Source: Mycobacteroides abscessus ATCC 19977 (GTDB taxonomy: Bacteria > Actinomycetota > Actinomycetes > Mycobacteriales > Mycobacteriaceae). From it: a DNA stretch of 64,000 nucleotides. The stretch's first letter is position 1; every line of letters begins with the position of its first letter. This document shows positions 28,129 to 38,103 of this stretch, one piece after another. The notes under the pieces are model-generated. The model did not search any database and had not been told where the DNA came from. It was given only the letters and a program-made list of their open reading frames with translations. The position numbers and the translations under genes were made by a program. The DNA lies in the NCBI RefSeq assembly GCF_000069185.1, contig NC_010397.1:186001-250000 (forward strand). Reading direction: 5' to 3'.

Positions 28129-30113
28129 TTGTCACCTTCCGCGTCTGGTTTCCGGTCGCCAACCCATTCGTAGATCTGGGCGGCGCCGTTGTCGTACAGC
28201 TTTCTCCATGATCGGGATATGTCCAACGACCTTAGTCCGTCGGGAACCTTGAAGCCTTGGACCACGGGAGTACTGGTCATGACATAGCGAATATTCAGCG
28301 CATGCACGGCCTCCGTCACGCGTCTGTCGGTATCGGCGTCGTCGGCGTAGGCCCAGAAGATGTACCTGTGGTAACCCGGCCCCTGCTGCTGCGGGAAGTC
28401 GTAATGCGTCCACAGCGGGTGCAGGCCGGCCACCGCGTACATCCAGCCCGAACCGTCCACGTTTCCGTCGCCGATCGTGGTGGTCTTGGCGCCGGGCAGC
28501 GTCGCCAGATACGCGAAGGCATCGAGCTTCTTGGGTCCGACCATCACCTGGTCATACTTGGCTCCAACGAGGTATTTATGCGGCAGGAAGTAGTGCCGGG
28601 CAGAGAAACCGCAGATCGCGGCCAACACGATCGCAGCGGCCACCAGCGTCCAGCGCGAATCGGCCCGCGTCTTGCGTGCCCGTCTCAGTGTGGCCAGCGC
28701 GGCGGCGGCCAGTGCGAACAGTCCGATTCCGGCGGCCGGGGCCAGCAACAGACACACGATGGCGGACAGACGGCGGGGGTCGCTGTAGAAGGCGTCGGAG
28801 AAGAGGGCCACCGCGTGGCCGACGAAACCGCCAAAGGGTTTGGAGGAGTGCACAATCGCGATGACCAGTAGCAGCCAGACGGCGACCGGCCAGTACACGC
28901 GCTTGACGATCAACACGACCGCGCCGATCAGGGCCAGCCCCAACAGAGCAGACTGCACCGGGTAATCGGCCAGGTGGCGGGTGTGCTGCGTGAGGGCGTC
29001 CAGCAGGGCACGCTTCTTGCCCCACGGCGTGGTGAACTGATGTCCCGCGATGATCTCGGAGAGCTGCATCAGAGTGCGCAGTTGCGGGTAGAGCAGCACC
29101 AGCGAGCCCACCCCAGCAACGGCCAGTGGCGTGAATCCACTTCCCAAGCGGTGCTTATCTTTTGACTTGGTACCGGGATACCGCGACAGTGGTGCGAGCA
29201 CCCACCAGGCGGCCACGAAAACCACGACCACGATGGCGCCAGAGGTATGCACCGACGCCACTCCGGTGAAGGCCAGGATCGCCGCCGGTATGCGGCTGCG
29301 GTCGGCGACGACGCTAGTGATGGCGAGCAGCGCCGGGCCGACGAGGGCAAAGGACATCAAGTTGGGGATCGCCGATACGTGGAACTCGACGTACGGCAGC
29401 GCGCTGAACGAGGCGGACAGCGCTGCGGCGGTGGCCGCGGCGCCCGCCTGGAAGGTGCGGGTGGTCCGGCCCCGCAGCATCTGCCAAGCGAGCGCCGCGG
29501 ACCCCAGCGGGAAGAGCAGCGACCCGGCGACGGCATAGAGCGTGTAGCTCGTGGTGGGAGCGGCCCCGGTCAGCTGGCAGAGCACCGCGGCCAGTCCGTG
29601 GAAGGCCGACGGGTAGTAGAGGGTGGCGTGCGTCTCGACGTTGCGGAGGTCACCCATTCGGGTCGACGATGCTTGCCCGGTATCGAGGATGTAGCGGATG
29701 GTGTTGCCGTGCCACATCGAGTCCCAGGTGCTGGGGATCGATTGCCAGTGGGTGAGCCCGCGCAGGAACGCGTAGAAGATGAGCGCCATCCCGAGCGCGA
29801 CGCCGAATGTGACGGCGACGAGCGCGGCGCGATTTTGTGACGGGGTTTGTTCGGCCTGCCTTTTTGGCCGCAGCCAGCGCCACAGCAGGCGCGCGATGAT
29901 GACCGCACCGACAAGCGCAAACCCCGCGGAAAGTGAGTTCCACGGTATGCCAATTGAGCCGAAGGCGACGATGCAGAGTCCAACTAGCCCGTAGGTCAAC
30001 GCAGGAGCGGTGACGGCGGCCGAATGTGTTGGTAGCCCGAGGGCTCGGCCAATCAACCAGCCTGGGATGAACAGCAACAGCAGTGCCGCAGCCACCCCGA
30101 ACGCAAACGACAT
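28125..30113 (-). CDS. Large multi-pass membrane protein, Rv3779-like
   Basis: A 662-residue integral membrane protein with about twelve hydrophobic segments and a soluble C-terminal part after residue 540. The general layout and the loop WQSIPSTWDSMWHGNTIRYI resemble GT-C-type membrane glycosyltransferases, and it matches Rv3779, which has been linked to polyprenyl-mannose metabolism. ATG 30113 is chosen because it opens with the first membrane helix (FGVAAALLLLFIPGW). It heads the operon with bpa, the galactan exporter, glfT1 and PAP2. The substrate cannot be told from sequence. Confidence 0.8.
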   Translation of the reverse strand: MSFAFGVAAALLLLFIPGWLIGRALGLPTHSAAVTAPALTYGLVGLCIVAFGSIGIPWNSLSAGFALVGAVIIARLLWRWLRPKRQAEQTPSQNRAALVAVTFGVALGMALIFYAFLRGLTHWQSIPSTWDSMWHGNTIRYILDTGQASSTRMGDLRNVETHATLYYPSAFHGLAAVLCQLTGAAPTTSYTLYAVAGSLLFPLGSAALAWQMLRGRTTRTFQAGAAATAAALSASFSALPYVEFHVSAIPNLMSFALVGPALLAITSVVADRSRIPAAILAFTGVASVHTSGAIVVVVFVAAWWVLAPLSRYPGTKSKDKHRLGSGFTPLAVAGVGSLVLLYPQLRTLMQLSEIIAGHQFTTPWGKKRALLDALTQHTRHLADYPVQSALLGLALIGAVVLIVKRVYWPVAVWLLLVIAIVHSSKPFGGFVGHAVALFSDAFYSDPRRLSAIVCLLLAPAAGIGLFALAAAALATLRRARKTRADSRWTLVAAAIVLAAICGFSARHYFLPHKYLVGAKYDQVMVGPKKLDAFAYLATLPGAKTTTIGDGNVDGSGWMYAVAGLHPLWTHYDFPQQQGPGYHRYIFWAYADDADTDRRVTEAVHALNIRYVMTSTPVVQGFKVPDGLRSLDISRSWRKLYDNGAAQIYEWVGDRKPDAEGDK

Positions 30114-30222
30114 TGTTCTAGTATGACTACACGAGACGGCGCCGCTAACCGTCGTCCGTCGGGGCATGGTGCAACGACGGGTTCAGCGCCGTGACCTGTG
30201 GTGAGCATCTAAGGTGTCTGGC

Positions 30223-31419
30223 ATGGCATATGACGTCGCCCGGGTGCGTGGTTTGCACCCGACCCTCGGCGACGGGTGGGTACATTTCGATACCCAGGCC
30301 GGGATGTTGATTCCCGATGCGGTTGCTACGACTGTATCCACAGCTTTCCGGGGATCCTTTTCCGACACGCGGGGCCCGCACCCCAGCGCGCGCCGCAGCG
30401 CTGCCGTTCTGGAGGCCGCCCGACACGCCGCCGCCGACCTGGTGGGCGCTGACGCGCGCGGCGTGGTGCTGGGCAGCGATCGTGCGATTCTGCTCAACTC
30501 CCTGGCCGAGGGATCGTCGTCCAAGGCGGGACTCGGCTATGAGCTGGTGGTATCCAGACTCGACGAAGAGGCCAACGTGCAGCCATGGCTGCGGTCCGCC
30601 AACCGGTACGGCGCCAAGGTCAAGTGGGCCGAGGTCGACATCGAGTCGGGTGATCTGCCGTCCTGGCAGTGGGAGTCTTTGATTACCAAGCCGACTCGTC
30701 TGGTGGCGGTGACGGCAGCGTCGTCGACGCTGGGCACGGTGCCGGACCTGCAGCAGGCCACCAAGCTCGCACACGCGGTCGGTGGCCTGGTGGTGATGGA
30801 CTGCTCAAGCCTGGTGCCGTATCGGGCCTTCGATATCGAAGACCTGGACGCCGACGTGATCGCCTTCAACGCAACCGCCTGGGGCGGACCGCCGGTGGGC
30901 GCGTTGGTCTTCCGCGACCCCGCTCTACTGGATTCGATCAGCTCCATCTCGCTCAACCCGCTGGCGAGCGGACCCGCGCGGTTGGAGCTGGGTGGACACC
31001 AGTTCGCGATGCTGGCCGGACTGGTGGCCAGTGTGGAATACCTGGCCGGTTTAGACGAGTCGGCGTCCGGCACCCGGCGTGAGCGGCTGCTGACGTCTCT
31101 GAACTCTGCGGGCGCATATCTGGACTGGCTGTTCCGGTACCTGGTGAGCGCGCTGAGGACTCTGCCACGGGTCATGGTCATCGGTGCCCCCGAGGACCGG
31201 ATTCCGGCGCTCAGCTTCACCGTGATCGGGGTTCCGGCGGATCGGGTGGTGCAGCGGTTGGCCGACAACGGGGTCTGCGCGATCGCCAACACCAGCTCCC
31301 GGGTGCTCGATGCCATCGGCGTAAACGAGATCGGCGGCGCGATAACAGTTGGTCTGGGCCACTATTCGACGGCCGCCGAGGTCGATCAACTGGTGCGCGC
31401 GGTCGCCTCGCTGGGCTGA
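30223..31419 (+). CDS. Class V aminotransferase-fold protein lacking the PLP lysine
   Basis: A 398-residue homologue of cysteine desulfurase/class V aminotransferases, matching Rv3778. The fold motifs [26 protein letters not shown] are present. At the usual SGHKxxGP cofactor site it reads [12 protein letters not shown], with Ala in place of Lys (codon about 30877-30879). The protein therefore cannot form the normal internal aldimine and may be a regulatory or structural paralogue. The start is ATG 30223, preceded by AAGGTG; a GTG at 30214 would add three residues. The gene ends 16 bases from the convergent oxidoreductase. Confidence 0.85.
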   Translation: MAYDVARVRGLHPTLGDGWVHFDTQAGMLIPDAVATTVSTAFRGSFSDTRGPHPSARRSAAVLEAARHAAADLVGADARGVVLGSDRAILLNSLAEGSSSKAGLGYELVVSRLDEEANVQPWLRSANRYGAKVKWAEVDIESGDLPSWQWESLITKPTRLVAVTAASSTLGTVPDLQQATKLAHAVGGLVVMDCSSLVPYRAFDIEDLDADVIAFNATAWGGPPVGALVFRDPALLDSISSISLNPLASGPARLELGGHQFAMLAGLVASVEYLAGLDESASGTRRERLLTSLNSAGAYLDWLFRYLVSALRTLPRVMVIGAPEDRIPALSFTVIGVPADRVVQRLADNGVCAIANTSSRVLDAIGVNEIGGAITVGLGHYSTAAEVDQLVRAVASLG

Positions 31420-31435
31420 TCCACCCCCTGCCGGG

Positions 31436-32422
31436 TCAGCGGGTCAGCAGCACCTTGCCCACCACCGCGCCGTTCTCCAGCAGGCGATGTGCCTCGGCGG
31501 CCTGGCTCAGCGGGATCTCGGCACCGACCACGGGCCGGACCTTGCCCGCCTCGACGAGCGGCCAGAGGTTCTGTGCCACCGACTCGACGATCGCGGCCTT
31601 ACCGCAGGGACCCGCGATGGGGCGGGCGCGCAGGGTGGTGGCGGTGAGCGAGCCACGTTTGGCGATGAGCTTGGCAATGTTCAGTTCGGCGGTCACGCCG
31701 CCCTGCATGCCGATGATGACGAGGTGACCGTCGTTGCCGAGGGCGTCGACGTTCCGGCTCAGATACTTCGCTCCCATGATGTCGAGAATCCGATCGACGC
31801 CGGAGCCGTCGGTAAAACTGTGAACAGCCTGTACAAAATCTGTGTCGCGGTAGTTGATGGCCAGGTCTGCACCAAGATCGCGGCAGGCGTCCAGCTTCTC
31901 GGGTGTGCCGGCCGTTACCGCTACCCGCAGGCCGAGGGCCTTGGCCACCTGGATGGTGTGGGTGCCAATGCCGCTGGCGCCGCCGTGAATCAGGATGGAT
32001 TGCCCCGCTGACATTTTCGTGGTCATCATCATGTTGGACCAGACCGTGCACGCGACTTCGGGAAGCGCGGCGGCCACGTCGAGCTGGACATTCGTCGGTA
32101 CCGGCAGCAACTGGGTAGCGGGCGCCACCACTTTTTCGGCGTATCCACCTCCGGAAAGCAGTGCGCAAACAGGTTGTCCCACAGACCAATGCGCAACGTC
32201 GGCGCCAAGTGCCGCGACGGTTCCGGAACACTCGAGCCCGAGAATGGAGCTTGCTCCGGGCGGCGGGCTGTACAAGCCCCGACGTTGCAGCAGATCGGCG
32301 CGATTAGCTGCCGCTGCGGTGACGTCGATCAAGATCTCGCCCGGACCCGGGACTGGATCGGGAACTTCCGTCCAGCGCAGCGCTTCTGGCCCACCCGGAT
32401 TGTCAACGGTGATAGCGTGCAT
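31436..32422 (-). CDS. NAD(P)H quinone oxidoreductase (QOR/PIG3 type)
   Basis: A 328-residue zinc-independent MDR-superfamily reductase. The catalytic domain (GPGEILIDVTAAAANRADLLQR) is followed by a Rossmann domain with HGGASGIGTHTIQVAKALG near residue 145. It resembles human PIG3 (TP53I3) and mycobacterial Rv3777, and should reduce quinones with NADPH. It diverges from the MarR gene, a likely regulator. Confidence 0.92.
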   Translation of the reverse strand: MHAITVDNPGGPEALRWTEVPDPVPGPGEILIDVTAAAANRADLLQRRGLYSPPPGASSILGLECSGTVAALGADVAHWSVGQPVCALLSGGGYAEKVVAPATQLLPVPTNVQLDVAAALPEVACTVWSNMMMTTKMSAGQSILIHGGASGIGTHTIQVAKALGLRVAVTAGTPEKLDACRDLGADLAINYRDTDFVQAVHSFTDGSGVDRILDIMGAKYLSRNVDALGNDGHLVIIGMQGGVTAELNIAKLIAKRGSLTATTLRARPIAGPCGKAAIVESVAQNLWPLVEAGKVRPVVGAEIPLSQAAEAHRLLENGAVVGKVLLTR

Positions 32423-32524
32423 AGCATCCAGACTATGCCGAGCTATCGGTCGCTGGGTTGTTGGACGCAGCGTACGGAGGCGCGGTCTAGGCCACAGCGT
32501 GGTCGGCGGGAAGGGGGATGGCGT

Positions 32525-33028
32525 ATGAGTACGCGTTCGGAGAGTGAAGTTCCGGGGCTCGATCTTGCGGAATTTCGTTCATGGCAAAACTTTTGGGTGG
32601 CAACAAATCGGTTGAACTTTCTATTGAATCGCAAGATGGTTGCATCGCACAGTATTTCGCTCACGGATTTTCATGTGTTGCAGCAGTTGTTGCGATCCGC
32701 GAACGGCAGTTGCCGGATGGGGGATATAGCCAACAGCCTGTTGGCCTCACGCAGCCGGATCACCCATCAGGTGCGCCGACTGGAGGAGCAGGGCCTGGTG
32801 AAGCGGGGGTCGATGCCCCAGGACCGCCGGGCGGTATTGGCCGCGCTCACCGAGCAGGGCCGCACGCTGGGCGAGGCGGCGATGCGGACGTACTCCGAGT
32901 GCGTGCGTGAGCACTATCTGATGCGCCTGACACGGCCACAGCAGGCCGCCATCGCCGAGAGCTTCCGCAGGGTGGGCGAGGGGGCCGAAGAGGCGCTTCA
33001 CGACGGCGACGGACGCGGCGGGGAGTAG
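32525..33028 (+). CDS. MarR-family regulator
   Basis: A 167-residue winged-helix protein. The HTH runs MGDIANSLLASRSRITHQVRR, followed by the wing KRGSMPQDRRAVLAALTEQG, the conserved MarR DxR signature. ATG 32525 follows a run of G (AAGGGGG). The first 200 bases of the longer ORF upstream are non-coding. It diverges from the oxidoreductase and probably controls it and itself. Confidence 0.9.
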   Translation: MSTRSESEVPGLDLAEFRSWQNFWVATNRLNFLLNRKMVASHSISLTDFHVLQQLLRSANGSCRMGDIANSLLASRSRITHQVRRLEEQGLVKRGSMPQDRRAVLAALTEQGRTLGEAAMRTYSECVREHYLMRLTRPQQAAIAESFRRVGEGAEEALHDGDGRGGE

Positions 33029-33059
33029 GTCACCGAGCGGAGCCGCTAGGCTTGCCGAC

Positions 33060-33146
33060 GGTGGCGTGGCAGAGCGGCCTAATGCACTCGCCTTGAAAGC
33101 GAGAGACGGCTAACACCGTCCGGGGGTTCAAATCCCTCCGCCACCG
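33060..33146 (+). tRNA. tRNA-Ser(TGA)
   Basis: The acceptor arms GGTGGCG (33060-33066) and CGCCACC (33139-33145) pair with discriminator G. The anticodon loop CTTGAAAG gives TGA, and the long variable arm and T-loop GGTTCAAATCC are typical of class II tRNA-Ser. The CCA tail is not encoded. Confidence 0.95.
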
Positions 33147-33601
33147 CTCTTCGGGGTGTATTTCCGCCGTTCGGCGAGATGTCGGCAATCCTGGAAATGT
33201 CGCACCTCGCCACATGGCGCCGGGAGCGCGTCTCCGCCCGGGCGGCGTGTCCCGTACTGAAGCCGGCCTCATCGCTGTGTCGGGGCGGGTTTTCCTGGTA
33301 GCACGACTGCCCAGGTTTATCCGGCATCGCATACGGCGTTAGGTTGTGGCGCACGCGCTGCAGGATGGCCGACGATATGAACGCCTGGTTCCCGCGAACT
33401 TGCAGCTACAAGCCAGGACGAGGCGGTGCACAGCAGTCCGGGCGTCTGCAGAAGATCCCGCCGACTCCTCTGCCTGAGCAATCGTCAGCCACTACTGCCA
33501 TCATTCGCGGTTGGCGCCTCTACCGCAGTAGTTGATATTTGCTGTGCGTGTGGACACGTCTGGGTGCCTAGGCGTAGTGTCACGTCCCTGAGGGCTTTGC
33601 G
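33147..33601. other. Gene-free stretch after tRNA-Ser(TGA)
   Basis: No convincing ORF, RNA gene or repeat is visible. It leads into an acquired-looking toxin cluster, and its position directly 3' of a tRNA is typical of an island boundary, but I see no second copy of the tRNA 3' end in the window. Confidence 0.4.
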
Positions 33602-36600
33602 GTGGCTGACGGAGGCGATGTGTCGGGGAATGAGAGATCAACTAAACAGCTGATAGCAGTGACCGACTGCCGTGATCTGGTCCGCCCCGCTGCGGCGGCG
33701 CAGAGGTTGCCGTCTGGCGATCTTGACACGTCACTTGTGTCGGGACATGAGCGCGGCCGACGTGCTGCAGCTTTCGCTAGCGGGGGCGTTCTGGTTGTTG
33801 GCGCGGTCGCGGCGCTGCACAACCTGTATCGCAGCGGTGACGATGCTGCCGAACTGATCGCTTGGTCCGGCCTGTTGTTGCTGGCGTTGACCGCCCTTGG
33901 TGGGGGAATCAAGCTTGCGATGTGGGGTGCGCGGCCGGTCATCGCCGCGTTGTTCGATCGGGCCAAGGAGCGTTTGGCGGAGCCGGTGTTAGCGGTGGTC
34001 GCGTCGGGGGCGGTCATTGTCGGCGCGTTGGGTATGTGGTGGACGTTCCGCGGCGGATATGCGGGTTGGTGGCAGCAGCTGTCCGGCGAGAGCCAGTGGT
34101 CACTGTCGCTGGGGGTTGGCCAGATGCTGGTGGCGGTTCTTGCCGGTGCTGCGCTGTTCACTGGTGGCCGGTATGTGACCGGTTTGGCCAGGGAGGCGCT
34201 CACCGAGTCGGGTCTGTTGATCGAGCGTGATCGGGCGGCGGGCAGGCGCCGGGTTCCGGAGGGGTTGTGGCATCCGGGTCTGGTGGCCGCGCTTGTCGGC
34301 GGTGGGTTGGCGCTCGTGGTGATGACAGCGTGGCTGACCCCGAAAGTGGGGCCCACCATCGTCGGTGCCAACACGCTGGCGGCGGTCGCTGCGATTGTCG
34401 CGGTGTTGGTTTGGGGTGTGGGGGCCAATCTGGGGTGGTGGAAAGGTCTTGCGGGTCTGTGGAAGTGGGCTACTGATGCTTCGCATAAGGCGGCCGCGAC
34501 GTCCGGTGTTGTTGCGTTGTTGATGTTCTCGGCGGGTGGGTTGGGTTTGGGTTGGTTTACTCCGGCCACGGTGCCCCAAGCGCATGCGCAGTGTCCGCCG
34601 GATTGTGGGGGTGGTTCGAACGGGTCTGGTTCGTATGGGCCGGATGCTTCGCAGTTTCAGCCGCCGCAGATGCCCGGTCAGATGCCGGATTATCAGGGTG
34701 GGATCAATCAGCCGCCGCTGGATCAAAACAGCTCGATATCGATCTATAACACGCAGGCTCCGTCGGTCAGTAATAACGGGGTTCAGGGGTCTAGTGGGCA
34801 GCAGGGGCCTCAGCAGGGCTGGGATCAGCCCGCGCATGGCACTCAAATCCCGGACTATCAGAACGCCGCCCCGTATACGCAGGGGCCGGGTAGGCCGAAT
34901 CCGGACTTCAACCCGGGATCTGATGCGGGATCGCAAGGTGGGCAGTCGAATCAGGGCGCACAGCAGCCTGTGCAACAACCGCAACAGGCATCGCAACAAC
35001 CGCCGCAACAAGATGCTGGGCAGCAGCCCAACCAATCGCCGAATCAGTCCTCCGATCAGCAGAAGATCGACGACTTGACCCGGCAGCTGCAGGATCAGCA
35101 GCAGCTATCCAGTCAGGATCGTCAACGCATTGATGATCTGACCAAACAGCTGCAGCAGGGTCAGCAGAGGCAGAACGGCAATCAGAAGCTGCCGAAAGCC
35201 CCGTCCAGGGACAAAAAGCAGGACGACAAGGACCAGCAGGATCGCGACGATCAGTCTGGTGACAATGATCTGTCGGCGTTGTTGTTGGGTGCGGCCTCCA
35301 CGCGGCGCCGCAAGCAGGACGAGCAAGACTTGTCTGACCAACAACAGCCGCAAGGCCCCGATACCCAGGCGCTGGCGCAAGATGGTGCGCAGCTGGGTCA
35401 GTCGCTGCCCGGCGATATCGCCAATACCGTCTCTGACAGCGTGAATTTGGGGCAGTCGGCGGGCTCGGCGGCACAAAACTTCGGCTCGGCTGCCCAGGCC
35501 GGGGCCTCGCTGGCTTCTAGCGCTCAGTCGGGTGCGGTTAATCCGATGGACGCTGTTGCGTTGGTACAAGGGGTTTCTGGAGGGATCAGCGATACCGCTG
35601 ATGCGGTGGGCTCGGGTGCCTCGATTGCCTCCACCTGGCTCAATGAAGCCGGGCAGGGCGCACAACTGGCCGCCGACGCCAACCCGCAGCTCAAGGCCGA
35701 GGCCGAGCAGGTTCGGCAGCTCACCCAGGCCGGTAGCCAAGTCGCCGACCTGACCGGCAAGGTCGCAGGCGGTGTCTCCCAGGTTTCCGGGATGGTCAAC
35801 ACCGCATCCAGCCTGGGCACATCCGGTATGCCCGACACCTCAGGGGCCACCGATGCACTCTCGGGGACGGCGACCGCTGTCAACGGGCCCGGCGATGTCC
35901 CCAAACCGCCTACGCCACCGTCTGTGCCGTCGCAATCGCCCTCGAGCGTGCAGGCGCTCGACAGCACCACCACTCGGGCACCCCAGCAGCCGCCTCAGCC
36001 GTCTAACCCGTCGACACCGAAGACCGCCAACCAGAGCTCAACCTCTAAGCCGCTATCGCCGCTAGAGGCTTCCACATTCCCGGCACCGCTGCAGGCCCTG
36101 AACACGGCGCAGGCGGCCAGCACACCAGATCCGAATGCAGGCCGTTTGTCATCGATGCCCGGGGTGCGTGACGTCAGCCAGCCCCCGCTGCGGCCGGCGC
36201 CGACATTGCAGCCTGATCAGGTGGACGCATTCAGGGCCATCACCCGTCAGAACCTGGAAAACCAGAACGTACCTGCCGACCAGATCGAGCAACGCGTCAA
36301 TGATGCGGTTAAACAAGCACAAACCCCACGGTTCATGCCTGACCCCCAACCGATGCGCACACCCGGCGCGCAGCCATTGGACCGGCCGCTTGGCGACAAG
36401 TTCAACGATGTCATGGGCCGCGCCAATGATCGGGCCTACGACGACATCGACGGGCTAGGGCAACTCGGCAAAAACCTCACCGGACAAGGCGGCCCAGGTG
36501 CACCCGGTGTCGCTGAATCCTGGAAAGACCTCGGTACCAACACAGTCAAGGGGCTTCCCGACGCAGTTGGCGGCGGCTTCGTCGCGGACGGTAAACGCCT

Positions 36601-37093
36601 GTACGAGGAACCCGGAAACTTCATCGGCGACAAGATGGTCGAGCTCCCGCTTGCGGCCGTATCCGTGCCCCTCGGCGGCGAAGGCGCAGCCATCGAACGC
36701 GGCGTACTAGGCGACCTTGCCTCCACCGAAACCAAAGCAGTAACCAGGGGCCCAGTTGAGACCCCTCCGGTACAGCTGCCTGCTGTCGATGTGCCCAAGC
36801 CCCGCCTAGCCGACTATTTTCAGCCAGGCAGTCCGCCGAAGGCGAGTGAACTAGAAAAGTATGCCCTTTCTCAGGGCTGGAAAAAATCACAGACGCCAAG
36901 CGGACCCGCAAAATATTCGGACAATAATGGTATTGTGCGAATGACGATAAAAGAGGGAAGTCAACGAGCACCAGGTAGTGAGCTTCCTCATGTGGAGCTC
37001 CGTGATCCAAACGGTCAACGGATTGATCCATTTGGGAATCCGGTGGCGCGAAAAAGCCCAGACAACCATACTGCAATTGGATGGGATTGGTAA
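33602..37093 (+). CDS. Seven-TM protein with C-terminal toxin-like module
   Basis: This 1163-residue protein has seven hydrophobic segments (about 54-73, 84-106, 128-147, 167-188, 226-247, 256-275, 299-319). A signal-peptidase-like site VPQAHAQ follows near 324-330, then CPPDC. Residues 335-500 are Gln/Pro/Asn-rich, and a doubled IDDLTxQLQ motif lies near 490-515. A long Ala/Gly/Ser helical stretch follows. The last about 82 residues (from KASELEKY) form a separate, more AT-rich module with TPSGPAKY, GIVRMTIK, PHVELRDPNGQRIDPFGNP and NHTAIGWDW, resembling nuclease-type C-termini of polymorphic toxins. A short ORF follows four bases later, as expected of immunity. GTG 33602 or GTG 33620 (with GGAGG ahead) may be the start. 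The toxin call is inference. Confidence 0.75.
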   Translation: MADGGDVSGNERSTKQLIAVTDCRDLVRPAAAAQRLPSGDLDTSLVSGHERGRRAAAFASGGVLVVGAVAALHNLYRSGDDAAELIAWSGLLLLALTALGGGIKLAMWGARPVIAALFDRAKERLAEPVLAVVASGAVIVGALGMWWTFRGGYAGWWQQLSGESQWSLSLGVGQMLVAVLAGAALFTGGRYVTGLAREALTESGLLIERDRAAGRRRVPEGLWHPGLVAALVGGGLALVVMTAWLTPKVGPTIVGANTLAAVAAIVAVLVWGVGANLGWWKGLAGLWKWATDASHKAAATSGVVALLMFSAGGLGLGWFTPATVPQAHAQCPPDCGGGSNGSGSYGPDASQFQPPQMPGQMPDYQGGINQPPLDQNSSISIYNTQAPSVSNNGVQGSSGQQGPQQGWDQPAHGTQIPDYQNAAPYTQGPGRPNPDFNPGSDAGSQGGQSNQGAQQPVQQPQQASQQPPQQDAGQQPNQSPNQSSDQQKIDDLTRQLQDQQQLSSQDRQRIDDLTKQLQQGQQRQNGNQKLPKAPSRDKKQDDKDQQDRDDQSGDNDLSALLLGAASTRRRKQDEQDLSDQQQPQGPDTQALAQDGAQLGQSLPGDIANTVSDSVNLGQSAGSAAQNFGSAAQAGASLASSAQSGAVNPMDAVALVQGVSGGISDTADAVGSGASIASTWLNEAGQGAQLAADANPQLKAEAEQVRQLTQAGSQVADLTGKVAGGVSQVSGMVNTASSLGTSGMPDTSGATDALSGTATAVNGPGDVPKPPTPPSVPSQSPSSVQALDSTTTRAPQQPPQPSNPSTPKTANQSSTSKPLSPLEASTFPAPLQALNTAQAASTPDPNAGRLSSMPGVRDVSQPPLRPAPTLQPDQVDAFRAITRQNLENQNVPADQIEQRVNDAVKQAQTPRFMPDPQPMRTPGAQPLDRPLGDKFNDVMGRANDRAYDDIDGLGQLGKNLTGQGGPGAPGVAESWKDLGTNTVKGLPDAVGGGFVADGKRLYEEPGNFIGDKMVELPLAAVSVPLGGEGAAIERGVLGDLASTETKAVTRGPVETPPVQLPAVDVPKPRLADYFQPGSPPKASELEKYALSQGWKKSQTPSGPAKYSDNNGIVRMTIKEGSQRAPGSELPHVELRDPNGQRIDPFGNPVARKSPDNHTAIGWDW

Positions 37094-37097
37094 ATTC

Positions 37098-37472
37098 ATG
37101 ATCGATTACTCCCAGTTTCCGCAACTTGACGGCGTATATCTTGAAGACAGCTTTGTGCTAGGCATCTCTGAGATCGCCGGGGAACTGTCTTTCAAGTTAG
37201 AAGCAGTATTGACACCCCAGCACCCCAATTACCATGAGCCGCTACCTGGTACCCAGTATTGCTATGCCGATGGTGAGTTACTTTTTTCGGACGCTACGAG
37301 TATCGACTGGATTCGCCGTTCAGCCAATAGTTATATAGACGCGGCTGGCGAGGAAGACCTTGGTAATATTGATAGTCTTACAGATGATGGAGGCACATAT
37401 ACTGTAGAAGGTGATTGGGGTGAGGTTCGGATTTGTAGTACGTCCGAACCGCGATTTATCCTCATAGCTTAG
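37098..37472 (+). CDS. Putative immunity protein to the preceding toxin
   Basis: A 124-residue acidic soluble protein starting four bases after the toxin-like gene. It is rich in Asp/Glu (for example DAAGEEDLGNIDSLTDDGG), with alternating beta-type segments and no membrane helix. Its DNA is markedly AT-richer than the surrounding chromosome. Small acidic proteins directly after polymorphic toxin tips are usually cognate immunity factors that bind the toxin module. I do not recognise the immunity family. Confidence 0.65.
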   Translation: MIDYSQFPQLDGVYLEDSFVLGISEIAGELSFKLEAVLTPQHPNYHEPLPGTQYCYADGELLFSDATSIDWIRRSANSYIDAAGEEDLGNIDSLTDDGGTYTVEGDWGEVRICSTSEPRFILIA

Positions 37473-37567
37473 CGGGAACTGTTCAGTAGACGGCGAGTGA
37501 CCCTCCGAGTTATGGATATTGCTCCTGTGTCTCTATCCTCGACTTCGAAATCTATGTTCTTGTGGCG

Positions 37568-38103
37568 ATGAAGTTGGGGATGATCAATCGAGAAGCCAGA
37601 ATGGAAGCCAAGTTAGCTGACCATGGATTCACAATGCGCGATGCCGAAGCTATTGCTGAGAGGGTGGCGCAGGCTCTTGGCGACGAATGGACCTTCTTCA
37701 ATGGTCTGACGCACGGCCTAGCTGCCGATGCAGACTCCGCTTCTGTGGGATTCACCAGTGTTTTGTGGCCGGAGTTCGACTTTGAAGCTACTCGCGACGC
37801 GAACGGAGTGATTCAGTCGGCGCGCCATCGACGTGTTCGGGGCCGAGCCCCCGAGGCTGATTCTCCCGAGGATCTGCTGTCTTGGAGCGTGAGTGTGCAA
37901 GAGTTCGCAGATCGCTTCGGCCCAGCCACACTCAACTACAGCTCCGCTTTCAGCGAAAAAGTACTGCCGGCGCACGAGCACGACAAGTTCGAGTGGAACC
38001 CGCACCCGACAATTCCCGCATCGGCGTGACTGTTACCGCCAGCAAGGTTGAAGGCAGCACGGTGGAGTTCGACATCCAAGTCGATAACAACAAGCTGCCG
38101 TAA
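37568..38103 (+). pseudogene. Unknown protein gene, apparently frameshifted near its 3' end
   Basis: The open frame runs 37568-38029 (153 residues, stopping after NPHPTIPASA). If the reading slips back one base at about 38006-38010, it continues as NPHPDNSRIGVTVTASKVEG and ends at 38103 with VDNNKLP, a beta-rich tail far more natural than the actual C-terminus. The N-terminal part is helical (EAKLADHGFTMRDAEAIAER) and soluble. It follows the toxin and immunity genes and could be a second, decayed immunity or orphan gene. GTG 37562 is an alternative start. Confidence 0.5.

Noticed and set aside
33570..33585. GTGTCACG word before the seven-TM toxin-like gene, resembling the phage operator
   Set aside because: A single short word far from the prophage; chance occurrence is likely.
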